Positions 34,708 to 43,592 of a stretch of 64,000 nt of DNA are shown piece after piece. The DNA lies in assembly GCA_965217075.1 (NCBI GenBank), contig CBDCHC010000012.1, positions 1-64,000 on the forward strand. The letters run 5' to 3'. The position numbers and the translations under genes were made by a program. The stretch comes from CBDCHC01 sp965217075. Lineage in GTDB: Bacteria; Pseudomonadota; Gammaproteobacteria; PS1; Pseudothioglobaceae. A model generated the notes under the pieces. That model made no database searches. It was not told the DNA's origin and worked only from the letters and a program-made list of their open reading frames with translations. Positions within the stretch are counted from its first letter, which is position 1; every line of letters begins with the position of its first letter.

Positions 34708-35909
34708 TGATTGTATTGTTTATTATTTAGTTTTAAACGAAGAGCATTTAATTTGATAAAACCAGTAGCATCTTGCTGATTATAGGAACCATCATCTTCT
34801 TCGAAAGTAGCAATTTTTTCATTAAATAAAGTATGTTCTGATTTACGCCCAACTATAATAACATTGCCTTTATAAAGTTTTATTTTTACAGTTCCGTTAA
34901 CATTATTTTGTGTTTTATCTATAAAAGCTTGTAATGCTTCTCTTTCTGGAGCAAACCAAAAACCATTATAAATCATCTTAGCATATTTTGGCATTATTTC
35001 ATCTTTTAAATGTGCAACTTCTTTATCTAAGGTAATAGACTCTATAGCCCTATGTGCTTTTAGCATTATTGTGCCTGCTGGTGTTTCATAACAACCACGA
35101 GACTTCATACCAATAAAACGATTCTCAACTATATCTGTTCTGCCAATACCATGTTTGCCTGCTATATTATTTAAAGCACTTATAATCACTGCTGGAGTTT
35201 TTTTTATACCATTTATAGCTATAATATCTCCATATTCATATTCTAAACTTATGTACTCAGCCTTATCAGGTGTATTTTCTAAAGATTTTGTCATGCGCCA
35301 CATACTTTCTTCTGGCTCTGTAAAAGGATCTTCTAAAATACCTCCTTCATAAGAAATATGTAATAAATTAGCGTCCATTGAATAAGGAGATTTATTGGCT
35401 TGTTGTTGATAATCAATATTAATGCTATGTTTTTTGGCATATTTTAATAAACTATCTCTTGATGACAACTCCCATTCACGCCAAGGCGCAATAATTTTAA
35501 TTTTAGGGTTTAAGGCATAAGCATTTAACTCAAAACGCACTTGATCATTACCCTTGCCTGTCGCTCCATGTGCTATAGCATCAGCCCCTACTTTTTTTGC
35601 TATTTCTACTAATCTTTTAGCTATTAAAGGACGAGCAATAGAAGTGCCTAATAAATATTCTCCTTCATAAATACTGTTTGCCCTAAACATAGGAAAAATA
35701 AAATCACGCGCAAATTCTTCTTGTAAATCCTCAATAAATATATCACGTACACCAATTTTCTTAGCTTTTAATTTAGCTGATTCTATTTCCTCTTTTTGCC
35801 CTATATCGGCTGTTAAAGTTACAACTTCTGCATGGTATTTTTCCTGTAGGTATTTAATAATAATACTAGTATCTAGCCCACCAGAATATGCTAAAACAAT
35901 TTTTTTCAT
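34704..35909 (-). CDS. argG: Argininosuccinate synthase
   Basis: Joins citrulline and aspartate with ATP in arginine synthesis. The N-terminal P-loop of the N-type ATP pyrophosphatase family is present (AYSGGLDTS, residues 8-16), as are IAHGATGKGNDQVRFE and the SPYSMDANLLHISYEGG segment. The length of 401 aa is normal for the type I enzyme. It lies in an overlapping string: its ATG overlaps the stop of the DUF2914 gene by 4 nt and its TGA overlaps the start of the MMPL gene. No argH or other arginine genes are nearby. Confidence 0.96.
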   Translation of the reverse strand: MKKIVLAYSGGLDTSIIIKYLQEKYHAEVVTLTADIGQKEEIESAKLKAKKIGVRDIFIEDLQEEFARDFIFPMFRANSIYEGEYLLGTSIARPLIAKRLVEIAKKVGADAIAHGATGKGNDQVRFELNAYALNPKIKIIAPWREWELSSRDSLLKYAKKHSINIDYQQQANKSPYSMDANLLHISYEGGILEDPFTEPEESMWRMTKSLENTPDKAEYISLEYEYGDIIAINGIKKTPAVIISALNNIAGKHGIGRTDIVENRFIGMKSRGCYETPAGTIMLKAHRAIESITLDKEVAHLKDEIMPKYAKMIYNGFWFAPEREALQAFIDKTQNNVNGTVKIKLYKGNVIIVGRKSEHTLFNEKIATFEEDDGSYNQQDATGFIKLNALRLKLNNKQYNQ

Positions 35910-36304
35910 TTAACCTTAGCGTATGTAAAAGATTTGCTTAATAATATATTGTCATCTTCATCAACCACATTTACTTGCCACGTACCTAACCACTTATGCC
36001 AAAGATTTTTTGATGAATAAACTCGCCAGCGATTACCCTTGGGATAAAAATCAACTTCTGCCATATTTCTACCATTATATAACCACCTATGCGTAATTTT
36101 TTTATTATTTAAATTACGTAAATTAGTAAAAAAGAATATTTTATTTACTGTATTGTTAATGGTATTTACTATATTTTTTGGCACTCTATTTTCTACTTTT
36201 AATGCAAAAACTGCTTGTGATATATTATCACTCTCCCAAACATTATCAGCGCTATTAACAACTGTAGTTGTAATTAATAAAACCAGTGTTAATACTATTT
36301 TCAT
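35906..36304 (-). CDS. Secreted DUF2914-type protein, 132 aa
   Basis: The N-terminus is a signal peptide (MKIVLTLVLLITTTVVNSA). The mature part has the DUF2914 pattern: a Trp-rich beta-sandwich with HRWLYNGRNMAEVDF, RWRVYSSKNL and GTWQVNVVDEDDNIL. The domain is often found at the end of membrane proteins and its role is unknown. Here it is a small stand-alone periplasmic protein. Coupled to argG by a 4-nt overlap and only 2 nt after the Sel1 gene. Confidence 0.7.
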   Translation of the reverse strand: MKIVLTLVLLITTTVVNSADNVWESDNISQAVFALKVENRVPKNIVNTINNTVNKIFFFTNLRNLNNKKITHRWLYNGRNMAEVDFYPKGNRWRVYSSKNLWHKWLGTWQVNVVDEDDNILLSKSFTYAKVK

Positions 36305-36306
36305 AA

Positions 36307-38292
36307 TTAATGAAACCTTTGTTGTAATAGGCGTAATGTTTGTCTTGCTGGATCGTAACCAGCCTGAATACCAAGCAAAGCAAAATGATATGCTTTTTGA
36401 TAACTTTTATTAGTGCCAACACCGTTTAAATACATAATAGCTAACTCATTTTGTGCAGGTGGGAAATGCATAAGCGCTGACTCTCTCATTAGTTTAAAAG
36501 CTCTTTGTGTATTTTTTTCTGCTTGCACCCCTTTTAAATATATATTAGCTAATTGATAAATAGCAATAGGATGTTTAACTTTTAAGCCTAATTTTAATAT
36601 TTCAATATTTGATAATGGCTTTATATATTGATTATTTTGTTTGTTAGCAGTATTTTTAATATTTTTTTCAACAATTTCTGCGGCAATGTTAGTATTTTTT
36701 TTATTATATGTGTTAGCATCAGATGCTATATTATTTTTCATATTATTCATTCTAATTGCCATTTTAGTTGCTACAGTGTCTACATCTACTACAGCTGCAC
36801 TTATTGATATATTTGCATTAGTATCTATAGTTTTCAATAATTTAAGTGCTAATATATTACTATTTTTGGCTGCTTTTTTAAGATATATTTTTGCTTTATT
36901 TATATCACTTTTAATTAAAGCTTTGCCCAAATGATAACTAGCATTTGCATTACCTTTGTCTGATAAACTAGTTAAAACATTGATAGCTTGTTGTTGGTTA
37001 AAATTAGTTTGCTCGCCAAGCAATGTTAACACAGCTAATTGATACTTAGCCTCAACACTACCGCCATCGTTAGCTTTTTGTAAATAAAAAATTTGTTGCG
37101 CCTTATTTTTAATAACTCCTTGACCTAATTTATACCTTAATGCCAAAGAATATTGCGCTAAAACATGTCCATTATCTGCTGCACTTTTTAACCATTTAGC
37201 CGCTTTAGTATAACTTTTTTCTACACCGTTACCATTTAAATATCTAATAGCCAAAGAATATTGTGCATTTTGATGCCCTTGTTTAGCTGCTTTTTTAAAT
37301 AAACTCACAGCTTTGTTTATATTTTTATCAACGCCAATGCCATTTAAATACAATACTGCTAAATTATACTGAGCATACATATAAGCATTTTCTGCTGATT
37401 TATTATACCAATATAGCGCTTGCTCTAAATCTTTACCAACTTTATCACTAACTCTATATAACACCCCTAATAAATACTGAGCTGCTCTGTTATTTTGCTC
37501 AGCAGCTGCCATAGCATATTTAAATGCTATTAAATCATCTTGTTTAACACCATTACCAGTACGATATAAATATGCCAATTGATACTGGGCTGATGCTAAA
37601 TTATTATTAGCTGCTTTTTTATACCAATAAACAGCATCCTCCATCTTGTCATTTCTATATAAAAAATCAGCATAAAAATATTGCATAACAGGATCATCGC
37701 TATTAGTAGCTGCCATATATAATTTATCAGCCATAGTTAGGTTTTTATTAACAACTGAATTACCTGTCTCATATATTTTTGCTAAATTAAGTTGCGACCT
37801 ACTATGACCTAAATCTGCTGCTTTTTTATACCAATAAATTGCCTTGTTGATATTATTTTTATTAATACTATAAATTACTCCTAAATTATGTTGTGCTTTG
37901 GCAAAATCTTGCTCCGCTGCCTTAGTATACCAATGAATAGCTTCATCTATATCTATAATAGTTCCAGTGCCTGAATAATAACTATTAGCCACATTAAATT
38001 GTGCTGCAACTATGCCTTTTTCTGCAGCTTGCAAATACCAATAAAATGCCAATTTATAATCTTTTTTTATTGTATTACCATTGTAATACATATCAGCAAG
38101 CTGCAGTTGTGCTTTATCATTGCCATTTTTTGCCAATGACTCTATTTGATAAAAAGTTGTAGTTGGTAAATCTGAAGTATTATTTTTTTTAAATAAAACT
38201 CTTTCACCTTGTGGTGCTTTATGTTGTAATAATTGCAAAGAATTTGCTAAACTAAAAAAACTAACAGATAAAACAAAAATTATATATTTCAT
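36307..38292 (-). CDS. Secreted Sel1-repeat protein, 661 aa
   Basis: A signal peptide (MKYIIFVLSVSFFSLANS) is followed by more than ten Sel1-like repeats of about 36 residues (A-x-x-G-x-x-x-A-Q-x-x-L-A-x-x-Y-x-x-G). A low-complexity Asn/Lys-rich linker lies at about 490-560, and two or three more repeats follow at the C-terminus. Such alpha-solenoids are protein-binding scaffolds, often in the periplasm, and in some pathogens they act in host contact. The partner is unknown. First gene of the tight string leading to DUF2914, argG and the MMPL exporter. Confidence 0.85.
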   Translation of the reverse strand: MKYIIFVLSVSFFSLANSLQLLQHKAPQGERVLFKKNNTSDLPTTTFYQIESLAKNGNDKAQLQLADMYYNGNTIKKDYKLAFYWYLQAAEKGIVAAQFNVANSYYSGTGTIIDIDEAIHWYTKAAEQDFAKAQHNLGVIYSINKNNINKAIYWYKKAADLGHSRSQLNLAKIYETGNSVVNKNLTMADKLYMAATNSDDPVMQYFYADFLYRNDKMEDAVYWYKKAANNNLASAQYQLAYLYRTGNGVKQDDLIAFKYAMAAAEQNNRAAQYLLGVLYRVSDKVGKDLEQALYWYNKSAENAYMYAQYNLAVLYLNGIGVDKNINKAVSLFKKAAKQGHQNAQYSLAIRYLNGNGVEKSYTKAAKWLKSAADNGHVLAQYSLALRYKLGQGVIKNKAQQIFYLQKANDGGSVEAKYQLAVLTLLGEQTNFNQQQAINVLTSLSDKGNANASYHLGKALIKSDINKAKIYLKKAAKNSNILALKLLKTIDTNANISISAAVVDVDTVATKMAIRMNNMKNNIASDANTYNKKNTNIAAEIVEKNIKNTANKQNNQYIKPLSNIEILKLGLKVKHPIAIYQLANIYLKGVQAEKNTQRAFKLMRESALMHFPPAQNELAIMYLNGVGTNKSYQKAYHFALLGIQAGYDPARQTLRLLQQRFH

Positions 38293-38338
38293 AAGTAATA
38301 ATTTGTAAAAATAAAAGTGTGTTAATTATAACAGTATT

Positions 38339-39040
38339 TTAATCATATTTTGATAACTTGTTGTCAATAATTATTTTTTGTAATTTTTTTATGTAATTAT
38401 TACCAATACCAGAATATTTAATTAAACCATTTACTAAGCTATAGCCTGTAATTTTTTTATTTTGCATTCTAAGTGTAGCCCTAATATTGCGTAGTTTTTT
38501 ATAAGCATTATGGCTATTTAACATCCACATATAATAACGAGTAGCACCATCAATACTTCTAAAAGTCGCAACTTCATGTGTAGCTGCTATATTTCTATTA
38601 AGTGGCACAATACCACAATTTACTTTAAAACACCAAATGCCATAATAATTATTATATACAGCAAATCTTGAGCGCCCCCAACCTGATTCTATAGCAGCTT
38701 GTGCTAATGCTAAAGATGGTGGAATAATATTTATATTATGCAATAAATTAGTGATAGTAGTATTGTATTTTATAGCAATTATTTTAAGTAAATAATTTGG
38801 TAAAAGTTTGTTTTTAATTTTATTTCTTAATTTTAAAATTAAATAATTTTGATGCTTTATAACGGGTAATAAATAATTAAAAAACTCTTGTTTGCGAAGA
38901 TTATTATTAGCTATATTAGTTATATTTAATGTAGCTCTATATGATTTTTCTATAAGAATATTTTTATTATCAATATTATAGGCAAAAGCATTCAACGTTA
39001 TAATAAATAAAAAAATTATTAAAAATAATAATTTATTCAT
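38339..39040 (-). CDS. Bax-like glucosaminidase, 233 aa
   Basis: Starts with a signal peptide (MNKLLFLIIFLFIITLNAFA). The second half is a glucosaminidase domain of the Bax/FlgJ type: PSLALAQAAIESGWGRSRFA holds the probable catalytic Glu, followed by NNYYGIWCF and ATFRSIDGATRYYMWMLNSH. It likely cuts peptidoglycan glycan strands in the periplasm. The ATG overlaps the 3' end of gpsA by 8 nt. Cys residues in FKVNCGIV are shared with Bax-type relatives. Confidence 0.8.
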   Translation of the reverse strand: MNKLLFLIIFLFIITLNAFAYNIDNKNILIEKSYRATLNITNIANNNLRKQEFFNYLLPVIKHQNYLILKLRNKIKNKLLPNYLLKIIAIKYNTTITNLLHNINIIPPSLALAQAAIESGWGRSRFAVYNNYYGIWCFKVNCGIVPLNRNIAATHEVATFRSIDGATRYYMWMLNSHNAYKKLRNIRATLRMQNKKITGYSLVNGLIKYSGIGNNYIKKLQKIIIDNKLSKYD

Positions 39041-39998
39041 AAATTATATCTCTATTCATTAATTCATACACAGCATCTATAGCACTAATATCGCCAATAA
39101 TTACTGCTTTTATTTTTTTGCAGATAGGCATATTAATATTATGTTTTTTAGCAATGCTAAGTACAGTATCAATAGCGTTTATACCCTCTACAGTTGCCCC
39201 TACAGTTTGTAGAGCTAATTCAACGCTATTATTTTTTACTAATTGTTGTCCAAATTGTCTATTACGAGATAAATCATCTAAGCAAGTAAGAGTTAAATCT
39301 CCAAGCCCAGATAAACCAATAAAAGTTTCTTTCTTCGCACCTAATACAACTCCAAATCTTATCATTTCTGTCAAACCTCTGGTTATAAGTGCACTCATAG
39401 TATTAGCGCCAAAACCAAGTCCAACAGAAATACCAGCTGCTATAGCAAGTATATTTTTAATAGCACCGCCAACTTCAACGCCAATTACATCGCTACTTTT
39501 ATAACTACGTAAATATTTAGTGCTTATTGCTTTTGTCCAAAAATCACTAACAGCAGTACTATTAGACGCCACCACAAGCGCCGTTGGTTTAAACCTTGCT
39601 ACTTCTGCAGCGAAACTAGGTCCTGAAATAATACAACATGGATATTTTGGTAATTTATTGCTAAAAATTTGATGCAATAATTGCCCATCACTAAACCCTT
39701 TAGTTGCCCATGCTATTTGTTGTTTATCTAAATACGGCATTATATTGGTAATAATATTAGCAAAAGCATAACTTGGTGTAGCAATTAAAATAGCATCTAC
39801 TTTAGTTAAAATATTATAGTTTGTACTAATAATAATATTATTATTATCAATAACAATACCTAAATAACTATGTTTAACCTTAAAATTTTGTTGTTGTTTG
39901 TTTTTGCAAATAAGATAAATTTTATTAAAATTTGCTATAAGAGCAATACTAAGAGCACTCCCCCAAGCACCGCTGCCAATAATTGCTAATCTAGCCAC
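39033..39998 (-). CDS. gpsA: Glycerol-3-phosphate dehydrogenase [NAD(P)+]
   Basis: Makes sn-glycerol 3-phosphate for phospholipids from dihydroxyacetone phosphate. The Rossmann motif is at the N-terminus (IGSGAWGSALS, residues 6-16), then ISGPSFAAEVA, the catalytic Lys in VGGAIKNILAIAAG, and GLSGLGDLTLTC. The length of 321 aa is slightly short but complete. It overlaps grxC by 8 nt. In E. coli the order is yibN-grxC-secB-gpsA; here secB is absent from the same string. Confidence 0.95.
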   Translation of the reverse strand: MARLAIIGSGAWGSALSIALIANFNKIYLICKNKQQQNFKVKHSYLGIVIDNNNIIISTNYNILTKVDAILIATPSYAFANIITNIMPYLDKQQIAWATKGFSDGQLLHQIFSNKLPKYPCCIISGPSFAAEVARFKPTALVVASNSTAVSDFWTKAISTKYLRSYKSSDVIGVEVGGAIKNILAIAAGISVGLGFGANTMSALITRGLTEMIRFGVVLGAKKETFIGLSGLGDLTLTCLDDLSRNRQFGQQLVKNNSVELALQTVGATVEGINAIDTVLSIAKKHNINMPICKKIKAVIIGDISAIDAVYELMNRDIIYE

Positions 39999-40242
39999 TA
40001 ATTAACTTATCTAATTTACCATCAAAATTTGCTGCGCTTAAATCATCAAAACCACCAATATGAATGCCAGATATAAAAATTTGTGGCACAGTATTTCTAT
40101 TTGTTTTAACAAACATTTCATCCCATAATTTTGTAGTGTTGACGATGATTTTTTTATATGTTATCTTTTTTTTATCTAATAACTTATATGCCATTTGACA
40201 GTAAGGACAAGAATCAGATGCGTAAATAATATTTTCTAACAT
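39991..40242 (-). CDS. grxC: Glutaredoxin 3
   Basis: A small thiol oxidoreductase that uses glutathione, 83 aa, the usual size. The dithiol active site CPYC is at residues 12-15, with the cis-Pro motif TVPQIF and the glutathione-binding GGFDDL. It sits between yibN and gpsA, as in enterics. Confidence 0.93.
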   Translation of the reverse strand: MLENIIYASDSCPYCQMAYKLLDKKKITYKKIIVNTTKLWDEMFVKTNRNTVPQIFISGIHIGGFDDLSAANFDGKLDKLISG

Positions 40243-40248
40243 AATTTA

Positions 40249-40662
40249 TTATTTTTTAATTGGCAAATTAGCCTTGTTCCAAGCTAAAAAACCACCTTTT
40301 AAATTATATACTTTAGTAAAAGAATGTTTAGTAAGTAATCTACAAATATGAGCACTACGATTACCAGACCTACAATAAATTAAAAGTGGCTGCTCTTTGT
40401 TAAATTTATCTAATTGTTTTATTACTTGTGCCATAGGAATATGAATATCATTATTAATATAACCAGTTACTCTTTCTTTATTTTCTCTTACATCTACTAC
40501 TGACAACTGCTTATCATTCATTAAATCTATAACACTGTTTATATCTATATCAGTATATTTTTTAAACTTATCCATTACAATATTAACAACGAGTAAAATC
40601 ACTAACACTAAGAGAGTAATACTTGTTATTTTTTCTTCTAATAAAAAATTAATTATTTCCAC
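40249..40662 (-). CDS. yibN: Membrane-anchored rhodanese, YibN-like
   Basis: One N-terminal membrane helix (about residues 13-31, TSITLLVLVILLVVNIVM) is followed by a rhodanese domain with the active-site Cys in LLIYCRSGNRSA and the DVREN motif. It is a likely inner-membrane sulfur-transfer protein of unknown substrate. The start is GTG at 40662, directly after the TAA of trpG, with AAGGA about 6 nt upstream. Six bases separate it from grxC. Confidence 0.85.
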   Translation of the reverse strand: MEIINFLLEEKITSITLLVLVILLVVNIVMDKFKKYTDIDINSVIDLMNDKQLSVVDVRENKERVTGYINNDIHIPMAQVIKQLDKFNKEQPLLIYCRSGNRSAHICRLLTKHSFTKVYNLKGGFLAWNKANLPIKK

Positions 40663-41250
40663 TTATATTTCCTTATTTTGTTGTAAAAAGTTATTTAACA
40701 TTGTATGACCAAAATCAGTCATAATTGATTCTGGATGAAACTGCACCCCTTCTACTGCTAAATTTTTATGTTTAATGCCCATAATTTCTTCAATTTCATT
40801 ATTATCATTTGTTTGCGCCGTTAGCGTGAAACAATCAGGCAGTGAACTTTTGTCTGCAACTAAAGAATGATATCTTGTTGCATTAAATGGATCATCTATC
40901 CCAGCAAAAACACCTTGCTTATTATGATATATTTTTGATATTTTTCCATGCATAATTTTCTTAGCCCCGATGATTTTACCGCCAAACGCCATAATTATAG
41001 CTTGAAAGCCAAGACAAACACCAAAAATAGGTATTTTACCAGCAAAATGTTTAACTGCAGCCATAGAAATACCAGCCTCCAGTGGTGTACACGGACCTGG
41101 AGATATAACCAAATATTGTGGTTTTAATTTATCAATACCTGCTATATCTATCTCATCATTACGATATACTACAACTTTTTGTCCTAATTCGCCAAAATAT
41201 TGTACTAAATTATAAGTAAAAGAATCGTAATTATCAATTACAAGTAGCAT
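40663..41250 (-). CDS. trpG: Anthranilate/aminodeoxychorismate synthase glutaminase subunit (TrpG/PabA)
   Basis: Class I glutamine amidotransferase that passes ammonia to the chorismate-binding partner, for tryptophan or folate synthesis. It has the PGPCTP oxyanion loop, the nucleophile in GVCLGFQAI, and the His-Glu pair in VQFHPESI. The length of 195 aa is normal. No trpE, pabB or other trp genes are in the window, so it cannot be assigned to one pathway; a shared subunit is possible. Confidence 0.85.
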   Translation of the reverse strand: MLLVIDNYDSFTYNLVQYFGELGQKVVVYRNDEIDIAGIDKLKPQYLVISPGPCTPLEAGISMAAVKHFAGKIPIFGVCLGFQAIIMAFGGKIIGAKKIMHGKISKIYHNKQGVFAGIDDPFNATRYHSLVADKSSLPDCFTLTAQTNDNNEIEEIMGIKHKNLAVEGVQFHPESIMTDFGHTMLNNFLQQNKEI

Positions 41251-41321
41251 AAAAATTTCATTTCAGTTAAATTTTGCCAATTATACACTTTATTTTTAAT
41301 ATCTTTTATTGTATAAAAAAA

Positions 41322-42020
41322 TTATTTAATAGCAAGAAAAGACATAAAATTTAAACATTGTAAATAACAAAAATAAGCATCAAATTTAGCGCTTTTTAAT
41401 CTATTTAAATGTGTTTCTTTGTTATCAGCTATTAATGTATTTTTTAATAATTCACGTTTTTTAGCAATCTCTAATTCACTATAACCATTAGCTCTTTTAA
41501 ACTCTATATGTAAATCATTTATTATATGTTGTTTATTATTATCAAATTCTACTTTTTCGCTGATAATAAGCGCACCACCCTTATTAAGGCCTTCGTAAAT
41601 TTTATTAATCAATTGTTGACGCTTATCTTTAGTAATAAATTGTAAAGTAAAGTTTAATACTACAAAATCTGCATTTTTGATATCAATATTTTCAATATCA
41701 GCGCATATTAATTTAATGTTTTTAAAATTAGTTATATTTTTGCTGCATTTTTTTATCATTGCCAGCGAATTATCAATAGCAATAATTGTATTACTTTTGC
41801 CGCTAAAATTAATAGCTATGGCTGTTGCCCCAGTAGAACAACCAAGATCATAACAGATTCCATCGTGTTGATAATTTTTGCTAATAAGAGCTATTAATTC
41901 TAATACCATGGTATAACCAGGAATACTACGACGCACCATATCATCAAAAACCTTAGCTACTTCTACATTAAAAGTAAAATCTATTAAATCTGATTTTTTA
42001 TTAAATATATTATCACGCAT
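41322..42020 (-). CDS. cmoA: Carboxy-SAM synthase
   Basis: Makes carboxy-S-adenosylmethionine from SAM and prephenate, for the cmo5U modification of tRNA wobble uridines. The sequence follows E. coli CmoA closely: DFTFNVEVAKVFDDMVRRSIPGY, YDLGCSTGA (SAM-binding), VVLNFTLQF and FKRANGYSELEIAKKR. I place the start at MRDNIF (ATG 42018-42020), which matches the family N-terminus, not at an in-frame ATG 9 codons earlier. It overlaps ubiC by 8 nt. CmoB is not in the window. Confidence 0.92.
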   Translation of the reverse strand: MRDNIFNKKSDLIDFTFNVEVAKVFDDMVRRSIPGYTMVLELIALISKNYQHDGICYDLGCSTGATAIAINFSGKSNTIIAIDNSLAMIKKCSKNITNFKNIKLICADIENIDIKNADFVVLNFTLQFITKDKRQQLINKIYEGLNKGGALIISEKVEFDNNKQHIINDLHIEFKRANGYSELEIAKKRELLKNTLIADNKETHLNRLKSAKFDAYFCYLQCLNFMSFLAIK

Positions 42021-42465
42021 ACAAAATTGGCATAAAAAATTCAGCAACTAAAATAGCATGCTTATCCACAATAAAAATAGAACGCCTGCCCCAGATATTA
42101 TCATTTTTTGCTACTTCTATATTTTTTCTAATGGCTTTGTTTTGTAATAAAATTTCACCCAATGGTTTTTCTTTTAAATTAAGAAAATTATAAGCATTAG
42201 TTGGGATAAGTGAGCGAGCAAAAACTAAATGTTTATCATTACCGCAAAGAAAAACTTCACGTACAAATATATTATTTTTTCCTACTATATATTCTTCATT
42301 TTTATTTGGAGTTATTAATTTTTCTTGTAACAATTCTACCTTAAAATTATCATATTTATCTTTTAGCTTTTGTGTTAAAGATTTTTTATCAAAAATCCAA
42401 TCACTCACAACTAAAGGGATGTTATTAATTTTTTGTTGCCATTTAATTTTAGTTATATCTAACAC
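42013..42465 (-). CDS. ubiC: Chorismate lyase
   Basis: Cuts chorismate to 4-hydroxybenzoate and pyruvate, the first step of ubiquinone synthesis. Recognised by VREVFLCG, ARSLIP, a central PLGEILL, and the C-terminal WGRRSIFIVDKHAILVAEFF pattern. The length of 150 aa is slightly below the E. coli enzyme. The start is GTG at 42465, overlapping the TAG of the upstream rhodanese by one base. A chance TTATCCACA lies inside it at 42062. Confidence 0.85.
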   Translation of the reverse strand: MLDITKIKWQQKINNIPLVVSDWIFDKKSLTQKLKDKYDNFKVELLQEKLITPNKNEEYIVGKNNIFVREVFLCGNDKHLVFARSLIPTNAYNFLNLKEKPLGEILLQNKAIRKNIEVAKNDNIWGRRSIFIVDKHAILVAEFFMPILYA

Positions 42466-42932
42466 TACTTAACTGCTTTTAGTTTTTCTTTAGCTATAAT
42501 AGCATTTAGCCATTTATCTGCTATATCAATATTAACTATATTATTATTATTATCAATAGTTTTTAAATCATTATCGTTCCAGCCTTTAATGCCAAGTTTT
42601 AATGATTTAACATTAATAAACCCCATATCTTGCATAGTTTTAGTTGCTAAAATACTTCTATTGCCAGATTTACATATAACAATAATATTTTGTTTTCTAC
42701 CATTAGCTAATAATGGCTCAGTGTCTTGATAATTCCAACAACAAGCTGCCTCTAAAATACCACGAGCCACATTAATTGAATTATTTATATGCATAAAATC
42801 AAATTCATTTTTCTCACGCACATCTAATAGTAAGTATTTTTTTCCTTGTGCCAACTCATCTGCTAAATCCCATGGAAAAATCTCTGTAATAAGTAATAGA
42901 TATTTTGCTATTAATTTTTGATAATCATCCAT
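42465..42932 (-). CDS. Cytoplasmic rhodanese-like protein, 155 aa
   Basis: A single rhodanese domain with LLDVREKNEFDF near residue 35, and the active-site Cys in IIVICKSGNRSILA. No signal peptide or membrane helix. A CC pair (EAACCWNYQ) lies in the middle. A C-terminal tail of about 35 residues follows the domain. Possible role in persulfide transfer or thiosulfate use; substrate unknown. In line with ubiC and the response regulator gene. Confidence 0.8.
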   Translation of the reverse strand: MDDYQKLIAKYLLLITEIFPWDLADELAQGKKYLLLDVREKNEFDFMHINNSINVARGILEAACCWNYQDTEPLLANGRKQNIIVICKSGNRSILATKTMQDMGFINVKSLKLGIKGWNDNDLKTIDNNNNIVNIDIADKWLNAIIAKEKLKAVK

Positions 42933-42941
42933 AAATTTCTT

Positions 42942-43586
42942 TTAAAAACAACTATTATTTTCTGCCATAAATATAGCGACATTAATCCTAGAATTAAGGT
43001 TTAACTTTCTTAAAATAGCTTTAATATGTAATTTAACTGTGCCTTCTGTTATATTTAATTTTTTTGCTATTAATTTATTACTAAGCCCATCTATTAAATG
43101 GCAAGCTACTTCTTTTTCTCTTGCAGTTAATGTATCAACAACATTTATATTATTTACACTGTTATTGACAATTACTAATAAATCAATATTCAAATCTTTT
43201 GCTATAACTATTTTACCATCTATAACATCTACAATAGAGGTAACTAGCTCATCTGGATGCATATCTTTTAATAGATAACCTTGCGCACCTGCACCTAAGC
43301 AATTGCGTAAGTCTTTTTCACTACTACTGGTAGTAAGCATAATTACTGGTGCCTTAATTTTTTTTCTTTTAATAATTTTTAATACTTCTAAACCAGATAT
43401 ATTAGGCATTCTAAGATCTAATAAAATAGCATCAACTGTAATTTTTAATAACTGTGTTAAGGCTTTTTCTGCTACTGTATTACATAAGGTTTTTATTCCT
43501 CTTGATTCAAGCAAAGACACCATACCATCGCAAAATAATTGATGATCATCAATTAAATAAACCTCTATATTGCTTTTATTATTCAT
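42942..43586 (-). CDS. NarL/FixJ-family response regulator, 214 aa
   Basis: The N-terminal receiver has the acidic pair in LIDDHQLFCDG, the phospho-acceptor Asp in AILLDLRMPNISG, the switch Thr in VIMLTTS and the Lys in GYLLKDMHP. The C-terminal LuxR-type helix-turn-helix reads LTAREKEVACHLIDGLSNKLIAKKL and TEGTVKLHIKAILRKL. Closest in style to NarL/NarP. No histidine kinase is adjacent, so its signal is unknown. Six bases after cysS. Confidence 0.88.
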   Translation of the reverse strand: MNNKSNIEVYLIDDHQLFCDGMVSLLESRGIKTLCNTVAEKALTQLLKITVDAILLDLRMPNISGLEVLKIIKRKKIKAPVIMLTTSSSEKDLRNCLGAGAQGYLLKDMHPDELVTSIVDVIDGKIVIAKDLNIDLLVIVNNSVNNINVVDTLTAREKEVACHLIDGLSNKLIAKKLNITEGTVKLHIKAILRKLNLNSRINVAIFMAENNSCF

Positions 43587-43592
43587 AAAAAT

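Noticed and set aside
42062..42070. Perfect DnaA box inside ubiC
   Set aside because: A lone 9-mer inside a coding region, expected by chance in AT-rich DNA of this length.
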